DNA of 64,000 nt from Micromonospora sp. WMMD1102 (GCF_029626265.1 NZ_JARUBN010000001.1:5211001-5275000), one strand, 5' to 3'. Positions 25,843 through 36,438 are shown, numbered from the stretch's first letter. The notes: a model not told the origin generated them from the letters alone. Numbers and translations: made by a program.

Positions 25843-26244
25843 TCAGGCGACGGCGGTGCCTTCGAGTTCGACCAGTTGGCCGGGGATGGCCAGCCGGGTC
25901 ACCCCGAGCATCGTGGTGGTCGGTGCCACCCCGGCGGCGCCCAGCCGCGACGCGAGCACGCCGTAGTGCGGGAACAGCAGGTCGACGTCGGTGGTGTAGA
26001 CGTTGAGCCGGACGAGGTTCGCGAGCGACATGCCCGCCCCGGCGAGTACCGCCTCCAGGTTGTCGAGGCTGAGCGCCAACTGTGCCGCCATGTCGCCGTC
26101 GTGCTGGGGCTTGCCGTCGGCACTCATCGCGGTCTGCCCGGAGCAATACAGCGTCCGGGTGTGCCCGGAGACGATCTCGCCCTGGTTGAATCCCATCCCG
26201 ACCGACCAGGTCACCGGGTTGACCGCCGTTCGTTCCACAGTCAC
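25843..26244 (-). CDS. RidA (YjgF/YER057c) family protein, 133 aa
   Basis: A small trimeric-type enamine/imine deaminase candidate: LYCSGQTAMSADGKPQHDGDMAAQLALSLDNLEAVLAGAGMSLANLVRLNVYTTDVD, then GVTRLAIPGQLVELEGTAVA. The Arg that binds the carboxylate in RidA proper is represented by VTRLA-like context. Several RidA subfamilies keep the fold but vary the substrate, so a precise reaction cannot be given. The GTG at 26244 has GGAG 5 bases upstream and is preferred over the longer frame from 26277. It is convergent with the XRE regulator. Confidence 0.85.
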   Translation of the reverse strand: MTVERTAVNPVTWSVGMGFNQGEIVSGHTRTLYCSGQTAMSADGKPQHDGDMAAQLALSLDNLEAVLAGAGMSLANLVRLNVYTTDVDLLFPHYGVLASRLGAAGVAPTTTMLGVTRLAIPGQLVELEGTAVA

Positions 26245-26967
26245 AACAGCTCCATTCGATTCGTCACCAGCACGCACGTCCGTCGACTCGGCGCTCGCCG
26301 TCCTCGACGTCGTCCCGGGCAGCCTGGCAACGAATCACGACAACCTGTGTCGTCTTTTCAACGCGATCTCCAGTACCCGATCCGGGCCCGGATCTGGCGG
26401 CGCAGCCGTGTCCACAGCAGGTCCGACACAGACCTCACACCTACCGGCTGTCCCGGGTCGTGGCCGCCGAGGAACTCGCCGAACCGCACAGCGACCGGAC
26501 CTGGGCGATCTGGCCGACGCCACAGTGGACGCACACGTCTCTGCACAACCCCGCCAACGCATTCGCAACCTGCTACGCACTGTCATCCTGAATCAGGCGT
26601 CGGCCGGGCCCACCAGTCAGCCGACGAGACTGTCGAGCTGCCCCGCCTGTGCGCCCACTCTCGCGAGCGACGCCGTTACCGAGGAGGAGGGAGGAGGTCG
26701 AGGGAACGGGAGGAGTTCGAGGGAACGGGGGGACATAGACAGCGAAGGTCACCGCCGAGCGGATGTCCGGATTGTCGCGCCCCGTTTGTGCACCCAGCTC
26801 GACAGTCTGCGCAGCGAGGTATCCCCAGCCGGACCTGCTACACGAACTGCCATCAGTCGACCACAGCTCGTGGCGTCATCGATGAGCGGCGCCGACGGAG
26901 CAGACGCTCGGGGCGGGCTTCGAGGCGTTCGGGTGGGGGCCGGAGAACCCACCGACCGTCCGACCAG
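26245..26967. other. 723-bp gap without a supported gene
   Basis: Open frames here are short, Arg/Pro-rich and without family motifs or good ribosome sites. A near-duplicate GTCGAGGGAACGGG / TTCGAGGGAACGGG lies near 26697-26730. The region follows the abrupt 3' end of the STAND regulator gene and could be decayed remains of it or of another gene. No tRNA, CRISPR or transposase signal was seen. Confidence 0.4.
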
Positions 26968-28914
26968 CTAGCCGGTGGCACGGCGGTTCGTGACCAAGCG
27001 GCTGTGCCAGTTCCGGCCGCCCCGGACATTCCGCGTCCACGTCTCACCAGCGTGGTCGCCGATCTCCTGGAACAGCCGCAACGCCTGCCGGAGGTGCTCC
27101 GCCCCCGGCGCGTAGCGGCGCAGCCGCAGATGGGCCGCACCAAGGCGGGCCAGCGCCCACGCCTCTGCGCGCAGGTCCCCGCAGCGGCGGGCGGCCTGGC
27201 GGGCGTACCCGTGCACGGTCAGCGCGTCGGCGTGCTGGCCGCCGTCGAGGTAGCGGAACAGGCTGCCCGACAGCCGGGTGGTGTGGCCGGGCCAGCCGTT
27301 CCGGGCGGTGTACCCGGCCACGGCGACCAGGGTGGGACGTTCGGTGTCCAACCACGCCCGCGCAGCGTCCGGACCGGACAGCACCGGAGTGCTCAGTCCC
27401 GGAACACCCGAGGTCGGCAAGGTCGGCAGCGGGGGCACAACCTCGGCCGGGGCCACGACCTCGACCGGGGCGAGCAGCTCCGTCGCGGCGGCGCAGGTCG
27501 CCAGGTAGAAGTCGAACAGCCGGGTGAGGGCGTCGCGACGGTCGCCGGGCGGGTCCTCGTCCCTGGACCGGCCCAGCGCGTATCCCCGGACGAGGTCGTG
27601 GAAGCCGTACCGCCCGGATGCGCCCTGCTCCAGCAGGTGGTCGGCGCAGAGCCGGTCCAGCCGGCGCCGGGCGGTGGCCGGGTCGGTGGCGGTCAGCGCC
27701 GCCGCCGCGTACCCGTCGAGGTCCTGGCCGGGGTGCGCCGCCGCCAGCCGCAGCAACCGCCGCTCCTCAGCGGACAGGTGCCGGTAGGACAGGTCGAGGG
27801 CCAGTTCGATCCCGACCTCCAGCCGTCCCTCGTGGTGGCGTTCGTCGAGTCGTTCCGCATGGTCGGTCAACGTCCAACCGGGCGTGCCCCGGATGTGCGC
27901 GGCGACCAGCACCAACGCCAGCGGCAGGTGACCGCAGCGCTGGGCGATCCGGGCCGGCGCGCCCGGATCCCGACCAACCGGGGTACCCGGCGCGGCCCGG
28001 CTCAGGAAGACGACCGCCTCGTACGGGGTGAACGCGTCGACGGTCAACTGCGTCGCCGACGGCAGCCCGGTGAGGCGACGACGGCTGGTGACGAGTACCG
28101 GACAGTTCGGGGTCTCCGGCAGCAGCGGACGGACCTGGTCGGCGTCGGCGGCGTTGTCCAGGATCACCAGAGTGCGGCTGCCGGCGAGCCGGTCCCGGTA
28201 GGCGGCGACCCGGGCCGGCAGGTCGTGCGGCACCCGCTGGCCCGGCGTCCCGAGCAGGCGCAGAAAGCCGTCCAGCACGGCGGCCGGATCGGCCGGCGGC
28301 TGGACCGGGTCGGGATGGAATCCGCGCAGGTCGACGAAGAGAACCCGGTCGAACGGCCGACCCCGGGCGAGCAGGTGCCCGGCGCGGATCGCCAGCTGCG
28401 TCTTGCCGACGCCGGCCATCCCGGCAATCGCGACGACGACCGGGACGTCAACCCCGCCTTCGGCATGCTCGGGGCAGAGGGTACGCCGAAGTTCGTCCAT
28501 CTCGGCGGTGCGGCCGGTGAAGCCGGCCAGGTCCGGTGGCAGCCCGGCCCGCACCCGCACCTGCGCCGCCGCCCGGGTCTCCCCGCCGACCACCTGGAGC
28601 ACCTGCTGCCACTGCGTCACGTAGCCGGGATCCGGATGCAGCGCCCGGACCACGGCGACGACCAGGTCGATTTTCAACCGCCGCCGGCCGGGCCGGAAGC
28701 AGTCCACCACGGTCGTCTTTCCGACCAGTTCGCCGGCCGGCCGGCCCGCCTCGGTCCAGGCCGCGTTCACCCGGTCCTTGATGTTCTCGTACGACGGGTC
28801 GCCGGCCCAGACCTTGAGCGCGCGCAACCGTTCGACGAGGTCGTCAAGGGTGCTGGCCCGTCCGGGATCGGGCAACGCCACGAAGCTCTCCACCACCTGC
28901 TGTCCAGCCCTCAT
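26968..28914 (-). CDS. STAND (NB-ARC) ATPase regulator, apparently C-terminally shortened, 648 aa
   Basis: Residues about 1-110 resemble the N-terminal region of AfsR/SARP-neighbour STAND proteins (LPDPGRASTLDDLVERLRALKVWAGDPSYENIKDRVNAAW). The NB-ARC core follows: FTGRTAEMDELRR, P-loop IAGMAGVGKTQLA, kinase-2 TLVILDNAAD, sensor LVTSRRRLTGL and GLPLAL-like CGHLPLALVL. A winged-helix part (FHDLVRGYAL) and the start of TPR repeats come next. The chain stops after about one and a half TPRs in a tail (NVRGGRNWHSRLVTNRRATG) unlike TPR. Normal members continue for several repeats. GGAGG lies 6 bases before the ATG at 28914. Confidence 0.8.
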   Translation of the reverse strand: MRAGQQVVESFVALPDPGRASTLDDLVERLRALKVWAGDPSYENIKDRVNAAWTEAGRPAGELVGKTTVVDCFRPGRRRLKIDLVVAVVRALHPDPGYVTQWQQVLQVVGGETRAAAQVRVRAGLPPDLAGFTGRTAEMDELRRTLCPEHAEGGVDVPVVVAIAGMAGVGKTQLAIRAGHLLARGRPFDRVLFVDLRGFHPDPVQPPADPAAVLDGFLRLLGTPGQRVPHDLPARVAAYRDRLAGSRTLVILDNAADADQVRPLLPETPNCPVLVTSRRRLTGLPSATQLTVDAFTPYEAVVFLSRAAPGTPVGRDPGAPARIAQRCGHLPLALVLVAAHIRGTPGWTLTDHAERLDERHHEGRLEVGIELALDLSYRHLSAEERRLLRLAAAHPGQDLDGYAAAALTATDPATARRRLDRLCADHLLEQGASGRYGFHDLVRGYALGRSRDEDPPGDRRDALTRLFDFYLATCAAATELLAPVEVVAPAEVVPPLPTLPTSGVPGLSTPVLSGPDAARAWLDTERPTLVAVAGYTARNGWPGHTTRLSGSLFRYLDGGQHADALTVHGYARQAARRCGDLRAEAWALARLGAAHLRLRRYAPGAEHLRQALRLFQEIGDHAGETWTRNVRGGRNWHSRLVTNRRATG

Positions 28915-29132
28915 ACGTCCACCTCCCGCCCCCGGCGCCGTTCCCGGGCCGCTCACGCTAACCAGCCGCCGCCAGCGACTGTCGGCCACCAGACATAGCT
29001 GTGCGGAATCGTTCGGGATTCCGCCGGACAGCCCGCCGGCACCGGAACAGTCGACGTCAGGCAGTCCCGGCTCCCGCCGACAACCGCTGGCGGGGATCGC
29101 GGGTACCTCGTTTCCGCTTTCGGGGAGGAAGC

Positions 29133-29768
29133 ATGCTCAGTACCGGCAACACATCGGCCCGCCCGTCGGCGGCGCGCAGAAGTCGAGTGGTCGGGGCCGT
29201 CCTGACGGTCCTGGCCATCGCGGCGGCGCTGCTCGTCGCGCCAACGCCCGCCTACGCGGACACCCTCCGCAGGGAGCTGGTGAGTGGCCACGGCCCCCTT
29301 CGCGCCGACGTGATGTGGGCCTCCACGGCGACCCACCAGGGGGTCTTCCTGTGGCCGGACAACACCAGCGCCTCGCAGGAGTTCGACCTGCTCGACAGCG
29401 GCGGCGGTTTCTTCCGGATCAGGGCCCGGCACTCCGGCCAGTGCCTGATGCTCGACTGGCGGGCCGGGTTCTACGACAACGGCACGCCGATCATCCAGTT
29501 CCCGCACTGCTCCGCCGGCTACGCCCCGGGCGAGTGGTTCACCCAGGAGGTCTTCCACCGGCCCTGCACCGGTCAGTGCTTCGGCTCCTGGTTCGTGCTG
29601 ATCAAGAACCGCGAGACCGGCATGTGCCTGGACGTCGCCGCGCCGTCCGGGCGGCCCGCCCAGCAGGGTGTGTTGCAGCAGTGGCAATGCATCTCGGCCA
29701 CCACCGAATGGAACGCCTTCAACCAGATGTGGAAGATCCACGATCCCACTCCGGTGATCATCGGCTAG
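29133..29768 (+). CDS. secreted ricin-type beta-trefoil lectin protein, 211 aa
   Basis: The Sec signal peptide (VVGAVLTVLAIAAALLVAPTPAYA) is followed by a single beta-trefoil domain. Evidence is the spacing of RIRARHSGQCLMLDW, FVLIKNRETGMCLDVAAPSG and LLQQWQC-like VLQQWQC, the QxW repeats, plus Cys residues likely in disulfides. It would bind carbohydrate outside the cell. No catalytic domain is attached, unlike many ricin-lectin hydrolases. GGGGAGG lies 5 bases before the ATG at 29133. It is divergent from the STAND regulator, which may control it. Confidence 0.85.
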   Translation: MLSTGNTSARPSAARRSRVVGAVLTVLAIAAALLVAPTPAYADTLRRELVSGHGPLRADVMWASTATHQGVFLWPDNTSASQEFDLLDSGGGFFRIRARHSGQCLMLDWRAGFYDNGTPIIQFPHCSAGYAPGEWFTQEVFHRPCTGQCFGSWFVLIKNRETGMCLDVAAPSGRPAQQGVLQQWQCISATTEWNAFNQMWKIHDPTPVIIG

Positions 29769-29879
29769 CCCGGGGTGGCGCTCGGCGCGGACGGTAGGGC
29801 GGTCGGCACCCGGCCGCCCCATCCGCCCGGCTCCACGGTCATCTGCCTCAATCGACCGTCATCTGCCGGCTGCCACCGG

Positions 29880-30398
29880 CTACGGACCGAGCGGTCGGGC
29901 GATGTCCCGGGCGTAATCCACCACCGCCGCGCCGACCACTGTCGCCTCGACCGGCAGCACCTCCAGGCAGCGCCGCACCGCCGCCGCCATCAGGGCGTTC
30001 GGCACCCGCATCGACAGGGTGCAGTGCGGCACCCAGCGGCCGGGGCGGTAAAGCTCGCTGACCGGGACGCCGGCCCAGGTCAGCCGCTCGTGCACCATCG
30101 CCTGGTGGGCCAGCAGCTCCGGGGTGGGACTCGGGCCGAGCCAGAGCACCCGGCCGACGAACTGGCCGGCGTACTGGAAGGAGAGCGGTAGCGGCGGGGC
30201 CACCACCGTCCCGCTCAGCGCCTCGGCGACCTCGTCCGGGTCGAGCCGGGGCGCGACGGCGAGCGAGACGTGCGGCCGGTGCCGCTGCCCCAGCATCGAA
30301 CGGAGGCTCTGCACACCCTCGGATTCCAGGGCGTCCCAGAGCACCCGGATCCGCCGGGTGGCATCGGTGTCGAAATACAGCTCCAGGGCGGCGACCAC
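29880..30398 (-). CDS. 2H phosphoesterase / 2'-5' RNA ligase family protein, 172 aa
   Basis: Two HxT/S motifs placed about 80 residues apart: PHVSLAV and PHCTLSM. They form the active site of the LigT/2H superfamily, which hydrolyses cyclic phosphates or 2'-5' bonds in RNA or nucleotides. Length and spacing are normal. Start GTG 30398 (GTGGTCGCC) with no strong Shine-Dalgarno sequence. Transcribed on its own after the ricin-lectin gene, convergent with it. The substrate is unknown. Confidence 0.82.
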   Translation of the reverse strand: MVAALELYFDTDATRRIRVLWDALESEGVQSLRSMLGQRHRPHVSLAVAPRLDPDEVAEALSGTVVAPPLPLSFQYAGQFVGRVLWLGPSPTPELLAHQAMVHERLTWAGVPVSELYRPGRWVPHCTLSMRVPNALMAAAVRRCLEVLPVEATVVGAAVVDYARDIARPLGP

Positions 30399-30547
30399 CG
30401 GTCCACTTTAGGAGGCGGATCGCGACCCGCCGGCCCGGCTCTGCCCGGCGGTGCAGTACCGCCCCGCACGAGAGTGCAGAACCGGCCCACCCGACGGCAG
30501 AGCCCCGGCCGTCCGCTCGGGACGACCGGGGCTCACCCCCGCCCCTG

Positions 30548-32167
<1,620 letters not shown>

Positions 32168-32189
32168 GGTGGCGTCTCCCTTATTGATA

Positions 32190-32245
32190 GGAAACTTTCC
32201 AGATAGTGTCTGCGCACGCTACTCAGCAGTTCACCGCTTCGTCAA
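32190..32245 (-). promoter_or_regulatory. chitinase promoter with XlnR-like palindrome
   Basis: On the minus strand, TTGACG (32245-32240), an 18-base spacer and TAGCGT (32221-32216). Downstream at 32200-32190 is the palindrome GGAAA-C-TTTCC. It contains GAAACTTTC, the core described for negative elements of actinomycete xylanase and cellulase genes. It would lie just after the transcription start, a repressor position. Confidence 0.55.
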
Positions 32246-32457
32246 GATGTCCATGTTTCGATCCGCCGCGCACGCCCCGGCGAACGGTCCGCCACCGGCA
32301 CCCGTACCCGGCCGGCGACAGGTTCGGACCGAACCGGGCGGGAAGCGATCCTGACCGCACCGCCGCCCGGTAGCCTCTGCACCATGACCGAGCGGAAAGC
32401 GAGCACCATTCGGGCCGGGCGACCGGTGCACGGGGACGAGCGGCCCGGAGGCACCCG

Positions 32458-32949
32458 GTGAGCGTCTTCGACGTCCAGATCGGAGCACTGACCGGCGACG
32501 GCTTCACCGACCTGGCCCAGTTCCGGGGCAACGCCGTCCTGGTGGTCAACCTCGCCTCCAAGTGCGGCCTGACCCCGCAGTACGTCGGACTCCAGACCCT
32601 GCACGAAAGGTACGCCGACCGCGGGCTGACCGTGCTCGGCGTGCCCAGCAACCAGTTCGCCGACCAGGAGCCGGGCACCCCGGCGGAGATCGCCGAGTTC
32701 GCCCGCTCCACCTTCGGCGCGACGTTCCCGATAACCGAGAAGATCGACGTGAACGGCCCCGGCCGGCACCCGCTCTACGCCGCGCTCGTCGACACCGCCG
32801 ACACCGACGGCCACTCCGGCGACATCCGGTGGAACTTCGAGAAGTTCCTGGTCGGCCCGGACGGCACGACGGTCGCCCGGTTCGCACCCCAGGTCGAGCC
32901 GGAGTCACCGGAGATCGCCGCCGCCATCGAACGGGTACTACCCAGGTAG
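32458..32949 (+). CDS. glutathione peroxidase-family (thiol peroxidase), 163 aa
   Basis: A GPx-fold peroxidase: VVNLASKCGLTPQYVGLQTLHERY (peroxidatic Cys), LGVPSNQFADQEPGTPAEI (Gln of the triad) and WNFEKFLVGPDG (Trp, Asn). Because actinomycetes use mycothiol and thioredoxin rather than glutathione, thioredoxin- or mycoredoxin-linked peroxide reduction is likely. There is a Cys only at the active site in this sequence (SKC), so a resolving Cys in the chain is not obvious. GGAGG lies 6 bases before the GTG at 32458. It overlaps nothing and is followed by the membrane protein gene after 32 bases. Confidence 0.9.
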   Translation: MSVFDVQIGALTGDGFTDLAQFRGNAVLVVNLASKCGLTPQYVGLQTLHERYADRGLTVLGVPSNQFADQEPGTPAEIAEFARSTFGATFPITEKIDVNGPGRHPLYAALVDTADTDGHSGDIRWNFEKFLVGPDGTTVARFAPQVEPESPEIAAAIERVLPR

Positions 32950-32981
32950 CGGGTACCGCCCGGCTGGCGGACACTGGACGG

Positions 32982-33893
32982 ATGCGTACGGGCGTGGGCC
33001 GGGAGTGCCGGATCCTGCTGCGCAGCCCGGTGTCGTGGGTCGCCCCGGCGCTGCTGGTCACCGCCGCCGTGCTGCTGATGCCACTCAACGCCGGCTACCA
33101 CGACTTCTGGGTCAACTACGACCCGCAGGGCGACGAGCAACTCCTGACCCGCTACCACGTCGACGGCGTGCAGACCGCCACCTCGGGATTCCTGGTCGGG
33201 CACCTGCTGGCCCTGCTGCTCGGCGCCGTACTCGTGCTGGCCGACTACGCGCCGACCCGACTCGAACATCGGGACGGCGTGCCCGAGCCCGGACAGGTGC
33301 TCCCCGGCAAACTGGCCGTGGCCGCCGGCGCGGGCCTGCTGCTGGGCCTGCTCAACGCGGCGGTGAGCATCCCGCTGGCGGCGTCCGCCTGGGGACCGCC
33401 GCCGAGCCGGGACCGGGTCGCGGCCGCCGGCCTCGCCGTCGACCCCGAACTGCTGGCCGACTCCGGGGTACGCCTGGCCATCGCCGTCGGGATAGCGATG
33501 TTCCCGCTGCTCGCCGCCGTGGGGGTGGGGCTGGGCGCACTTGTCGGCACCTGGTCCCGGCTCTGCGCGGTACTTGTGCTCTGGGGCCTGGCGTCGATCG
33601 GGGTCGGCGGAGCGGTCAGCCTCGCCACCCCGCGCCTGGCCGTACCGACGTTCGCGCTGCTGCTGCTGGCGCTGCCGGTCAGCGGACACGTCGCCATCGG
33701 TTGGGGCGCCCTCGCCGGGTTCGACGCCGCCGACGGCGGCGCTGACGGCGGCGTCCCGATCGGGTACCCGGAACTGGCCGCGATCGCCGCACTGGCCGGC
33801 GGGCTCGGCTACGCGCTCGCCGGCTACCGGCTCGCCCCGGCGCTGCTCCGCCGCCGACTCGCCGGTCGGCAGCCCTGCCCACCGCCGACGTGA
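32982..33893 (+). CDS. polytopic membrane protein (ABC-2 permease-like), 303 aa
   Basis: Six or so hydrophobic segments (VSWVAPALLVTAAVLL, LLALLLGAVLVLADYA, and so on), an extracellular loop with YHDFWVNYDPQG after the first helix and a short motif EHRDGVPEPGQVLPGKLAVAAG between helices 2 and 3. The arrangement resembles ABC-2-type exporter permeases or their relatives, but no ATPase partner is adjacent. ATG 32982 with a weak site (GGACGG). It is 32 bases after the peroxidase gene and may be cotranscribed with it by position only. Function unknown. Confidence 0.68.
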   Translation: MRTGVGRECRILLRSPVSWVAPALLVTAAVLLMPLNAGYHDFWVNYDPQGDEQLLTRYHVDGVQTATSGFLVGHLLALLLGAVLVLADYAPTRLEHRDGVPEPGQVLPGKLAVAAGAGLLLGLLNAAVSIPLAASAWGPPPSRDRVAAAGLAVDPELLADSGVRLAIAVGIAMFPLLAAVGVGLGALVGTWSRLCAVLVLWGLASIGVGGAVSLATPRLAVPTFALLLLALPVSGHVAIGWGALAGFDAADGGADGGVPIGYPELAAIAALAGGLGYALAGYRLAPALLRRRLAGRQPCPPPT

Positions 33894-34109
33894 CCGGCCA
33901 GGCGTCCGTTCCACCCAGCGCACCGGGTAACGATTAGATCACTCGGCGTGGCATGCTTGCTCCCCTCGTCGAGCCCCCGCCACCCTGTCCCCGGCACACC
34001 CGGTCCCCGTCGCAGACCCGGCCGCGACCAGTGGCGGGCGGACGGACCGTGGGTGCGACATCCCGGGCCACCTGGCCGATACCCTGCCCGCCACATCCCA
34101 GGAGGCGAG

Positions 34110-35123
34110 ATGGAGCACCTCGAACGACCCGTCCGGCCGGTACGCCGGATCGTCGCGGCAGCCGCCGCCCTCGGACTCGGACTCGGACTGTCCGCCGTCA
34201 CCACCGCCCCGGCCAACGCCACACCTCGCGGCACCACTCCGCTCGGCAGCACCACCCCGGTCGGCGGCACCACTGCACTCGGCGGCACCATCACGCTCGG
34301 CACCAGCGCGCGGGTCGGCTACGTCCGGCTGGCCCACCTGTCCCCGGACACGCCGGCCGTCGACGTCTACCTCGGCCCGGCCGAGGGCACGGCCGAACCG
34401 CAGGTGTTCGAGGCGGTCGGCTACGGCGTACTCTCGCCGTACCTGCCGCTGCCGACCGGCCCGTACGCGGTCGCGATGCGCCGGGCCGGCGCCCCGGCCG
34501 ACGACCCGCCGGTGCTCACCACAAGCGTCTCGGTGCGTGACGGGGAGGCGTACACCGTCGCCGGGGTCGGCCGCTACGCCGACCTGGGGCTGCGGGTGCT
34601 CGAAGACGACCTCAGCTCCCCCGCCGATGGCCGGGCCAAGGTACGCGTCGTGCAGGCGTCGGTACGCGCGCCCGTGATCGACGTCGCGCTGGCGGACGGG
34701 CCGAGCATCGCCGAGGGCGTACCCTTCGCCACCACCACGTCCTACCACCAGGTCACCCCGGGCCGGTCCACGCTGCGGCTGTCGGCGACCGGGGCGAAGC
34801 CGACGACCACGCCGGTGTCCCTGCGGGACGGGACGGTCTACTCGCTGCTGGTGCTCGACGCGAAGGCGGGCGGGTTGACCACGGAACTGCGGGTGGACGC
34901 CCGCGGCGGAGTGGTGGTGCCGGACGGTGGCGTGGACACCGGAGCAGGCGGCACGGCGACCGGAGCCGGCGGCACGGACATCGGAGCCGGAGCCGGAGCC
35001 GGTGGCACGGCGGGGGCGGGCGCGCCGGCGTACCCGCTCGGGCTGGCCGCGGTCGGCGCGCTGGCTGCGGTCGTGGTCGCGGCGGCGACCAGGTCCGCGC
35101 TCCGCCGCCGCCGCACGACGTGA
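34110..35123 (+). CDS. DUF4397 cell-surface protein, 337 aa
   Basis: A signal peptide (RRIVAAAAALGLGLGLSAVTTAPANA) is followed by a Gly/Thr-rich TTPLGSTTPVGG linker and two DUF4397 beta-domains: VRLAHLSPDTPAVDVYLGP and VRVVQASVRAPVIDVALADGP. The C-terminus has a Gly/Ala/Thr repeat, one hydrophobic helix (LGLAAVGALAAVVVAAAT) and RRRR, the shape of a cell-wall sorting signal. No LPXTG is seen; APAYPLG stands in its place. The next gene is a class F sortase and overlaps it by 4 bases, so it may anchor this protein. AGGAGG precedes the ATG at 34110 by 4 bases. Confidence 0.88.
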   Translation: MEHLERPVRPVRRIVAAAAALGLGLGLSAVTTAPANATPRGTTPLGSTTPVGGTTALGGTITLGTSARVGYVRLAHLSPDTPAVDVYLGPAEGTAEPQVFEAVGYGVLSPYLPLPTGPYAVAMRRAGAPADDPPVLTTSVSVRDGEAYTVAGVGRYADLGLRVLEDDLSSPADGRAKVRVVQASVRAPVIDVALADGPSIAEGVPFATTTSYHQVTPGRSTLRLSATGAKPTTTPVSLRDGTVYSLLVLDAKAGGLTTELRVDARGGVVVPDGGVDTGAGGTATGAGGTDIGAGAGAGGTAGAGAPAYPLGLAAVGALAAVVVAAATRSALRRRRTT

Positions 35124-35950
35124 CGGCAGGCCACCCACGCCACGTGACGGCAGGCCGCGCGACGGTGGATCGATCGCTCGAGAGGGCGGGACGGACCGGG
35201 CCGGACGGGGTCAACCTGCTACTCTGCGCGGTTCTCGGGGTGAGTCTGGGGCTAGCGCTGGCCGGCGACGCGCTGCCAGTCCCGCCGTCGGCCACACCAC
35301 CGACGGCACCGGTCACGCTGGCAGGCCCGGACGCGCCGCCAGGCCCGGACGCGCCGCCAGGCCCGGACGCGCCACCCGGGTCGGGCACGCTGCCGGCACC
35401 GGCCGCTGCCCCGCCCGGTGGCACAGCGCCGGACTGTCGGGACGGCTGCCCGGCCGGGGGGATGGTGGACCGGCCGGCCGCCGGGGCGCCGACCCGGATC
35501 CGCATCCCGAGGATCCGGGTCGACGCGACCCTGACCCGGCTGCGGCTGAACCGGTCCGGCCGGCTCGCCGCCCCACGCGGCTTCACCGAGGCCGGCTGGT
35601 ACGCCGCCGGCACCGCACCCGGGGACGTCGGGCCGGCGGTACTCGCCGGGCACGTCGACTCGGCCACCGGACCGGCGGTCTTCGCCCGGCTGTCGGAACT
35701 GCGACCGGGCGACCGGGTCGAGGTGCGGCGGGGTGGCCGGTGGATCCCGTTCCGGGTGACCGGCGCCAGCCGGCACGCCAAGGACGAGTTTCCCACCGAC
35801 GCCGTCTACGGGCCCACCCCCGGGGCGGAGCTGCGGCTGATCACCTGTGCCGGCGTCTTCGACCGGCCCACCCGGCACTACCGGGACAACCTGGTGGTCT
35901 TCGCCGTCGCCGACCAGCCGGTGGTGCTCCCCGGATCGGCCGCCGACTGA
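35120..35950 (+). CDS. class F sortase, 276 aa
   Basis: A membrane-anchored transpeptidase: the N-terminal hydrophobic segment LLLCAVLGVSLGLAL, then a Pro-rich linker with the hexamer GPDAPP repeated three times, and a beta-barrel with LAGHVDS (His), LITCAGVFD (Cys) and HYRDNLVVFA (Arg), the sortase triad. Class F sortases of actinobacteria often accompany DUF4397 proteins. The GTG at 35120 overlaps the upstream stop codon. The acceptor and exact sorting motif cannot be read. Alternative starts exist before the TM helix. Confidence 0.9.
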   Translation: MTAGHPRHVTAGRATVDRSLERAGRTGPDGVNLLLCAVLGVSLGLALAGDALPVPPSATPPTAPVTLAGPDAPPGPDAPPGPDAPPGSGTLPAPAAAPPGGTAPDCRDGCPAGGMVDRPAAGAPTRIRIPRIRVDATLTRLRLNRSGRLAAPRGFTEAGWYAAGTAPGDVGPAVLAGHVDSATGPAVFARLSELRPGDRVEVRRGGRWIPFRVTGASRHAKDEFPTDAVYGPTPGAELRLITCAGVFDRPTRHYRDNLVVFAVADQPVVLPGSAAD

Positions 35951-35952
35951 CC

Positions 35953-36000
35953 GATCTTGATGACTTGTCGTCGTTCTCCCGACCACGATCAATCAAGATC
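35953..36000. terminator. dyad after the sortase gene
   Basis: GATCTTGAT (35953-35961) and ATCAAGATC (35992-36000) form perfect 9-bp arms with a 30-base loop, starting 3 bases after the sortase stop. It fits a terminator between the convergent sortase and DUF2203 genes, although the loop is long. Confidence 0.5.
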
Positions 36001-36039
36001 TAGTGTGTTCCTCGCAGGGCGCGGCGGAGGTGGGGTGGG

Positions 36040-36390
36040 TCAGACGGGGCGGCGGCCGGAGAAGCCACACTCCACCCGGTGATACCAGCGCAGGTCGCTG
36101 TCACCCTCCAGCCAGCACCAGAGCACCGGCCGGCCGTCCCGCTCGCCCGGAAAGTCGAGCAGCACCGGGGCGAAGCCCTTGACCTGGATGTCGTGCCCGG
36201 TCAGCTCCTCCAGGATGCCGAAGATCCGCGCCTCCAGGCCCTTCACCTCGGCCAGTCCGCCGAGCGGGCTCGCTCCCCGGTCGGCCAGGTCGGCCCGCAG
36301 CTCGGCCAGATCGGCGCGGAGCACGATCAGCTCGTCGATCCGCGGCCGCAACGTCGCGATCAGGTGACGTGCCTGGGCAAGGGTGAACAC
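36040..36390 (-). CDS. DUF2203 protein, 116 aa
   Basis: Short protein starting VFTLAQARHLIATLRPRIDELIVLRADLAELRADL, then GLAEVKGLEARIFGILEELTGHDIQVKGFAPVLLDFPGERDGRPVLWCWLEGDSDLRWYHRVECGFSGRRPV. This is the full DUF2203 pattern, with the terminal GEGDxxxWHxxxxGxxGR box (here EGDSDLRWYHRVECGFSGRRP). Function unknown. Starts at 36408 (GTG) and 36396 (GTG) are possible; the GTG at 36390 is chosen by the family's usual beginning and a CATACT box 6 bases upstream. It is in the same direction as proC upstream, 48 bases away. Confidence 0.82.
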   Translation of the reverse strand: MFTLAQARHLIATLRPRIDELIVLRADLAELRADLADRGASPLGGLAEVKGLEARIFGILEELTGHDIQVKGFAPVLLDFPGERDGRPVLWCWLEGDSDLRWYHRVECGFSGRRPV

Positions 36391-36438
36391 GCGCACAGTA
36401 TGGAGCACCCGGGGCCGACGGCGGACCCGACGTACGGC

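Noticed and set aside
26680..26740. Possible CRISPR-like repeat (GAGGGAACGGG twice)
   Set aside because: Only two imperfect copies about 19 bases apart and no spacer structure; a simple duplication.
25876..28998. 1040-codon plus-strand frame across the STAND gene
   Set aside because: Antisense to a clear NB-ARC gene; no protein-like motifs.
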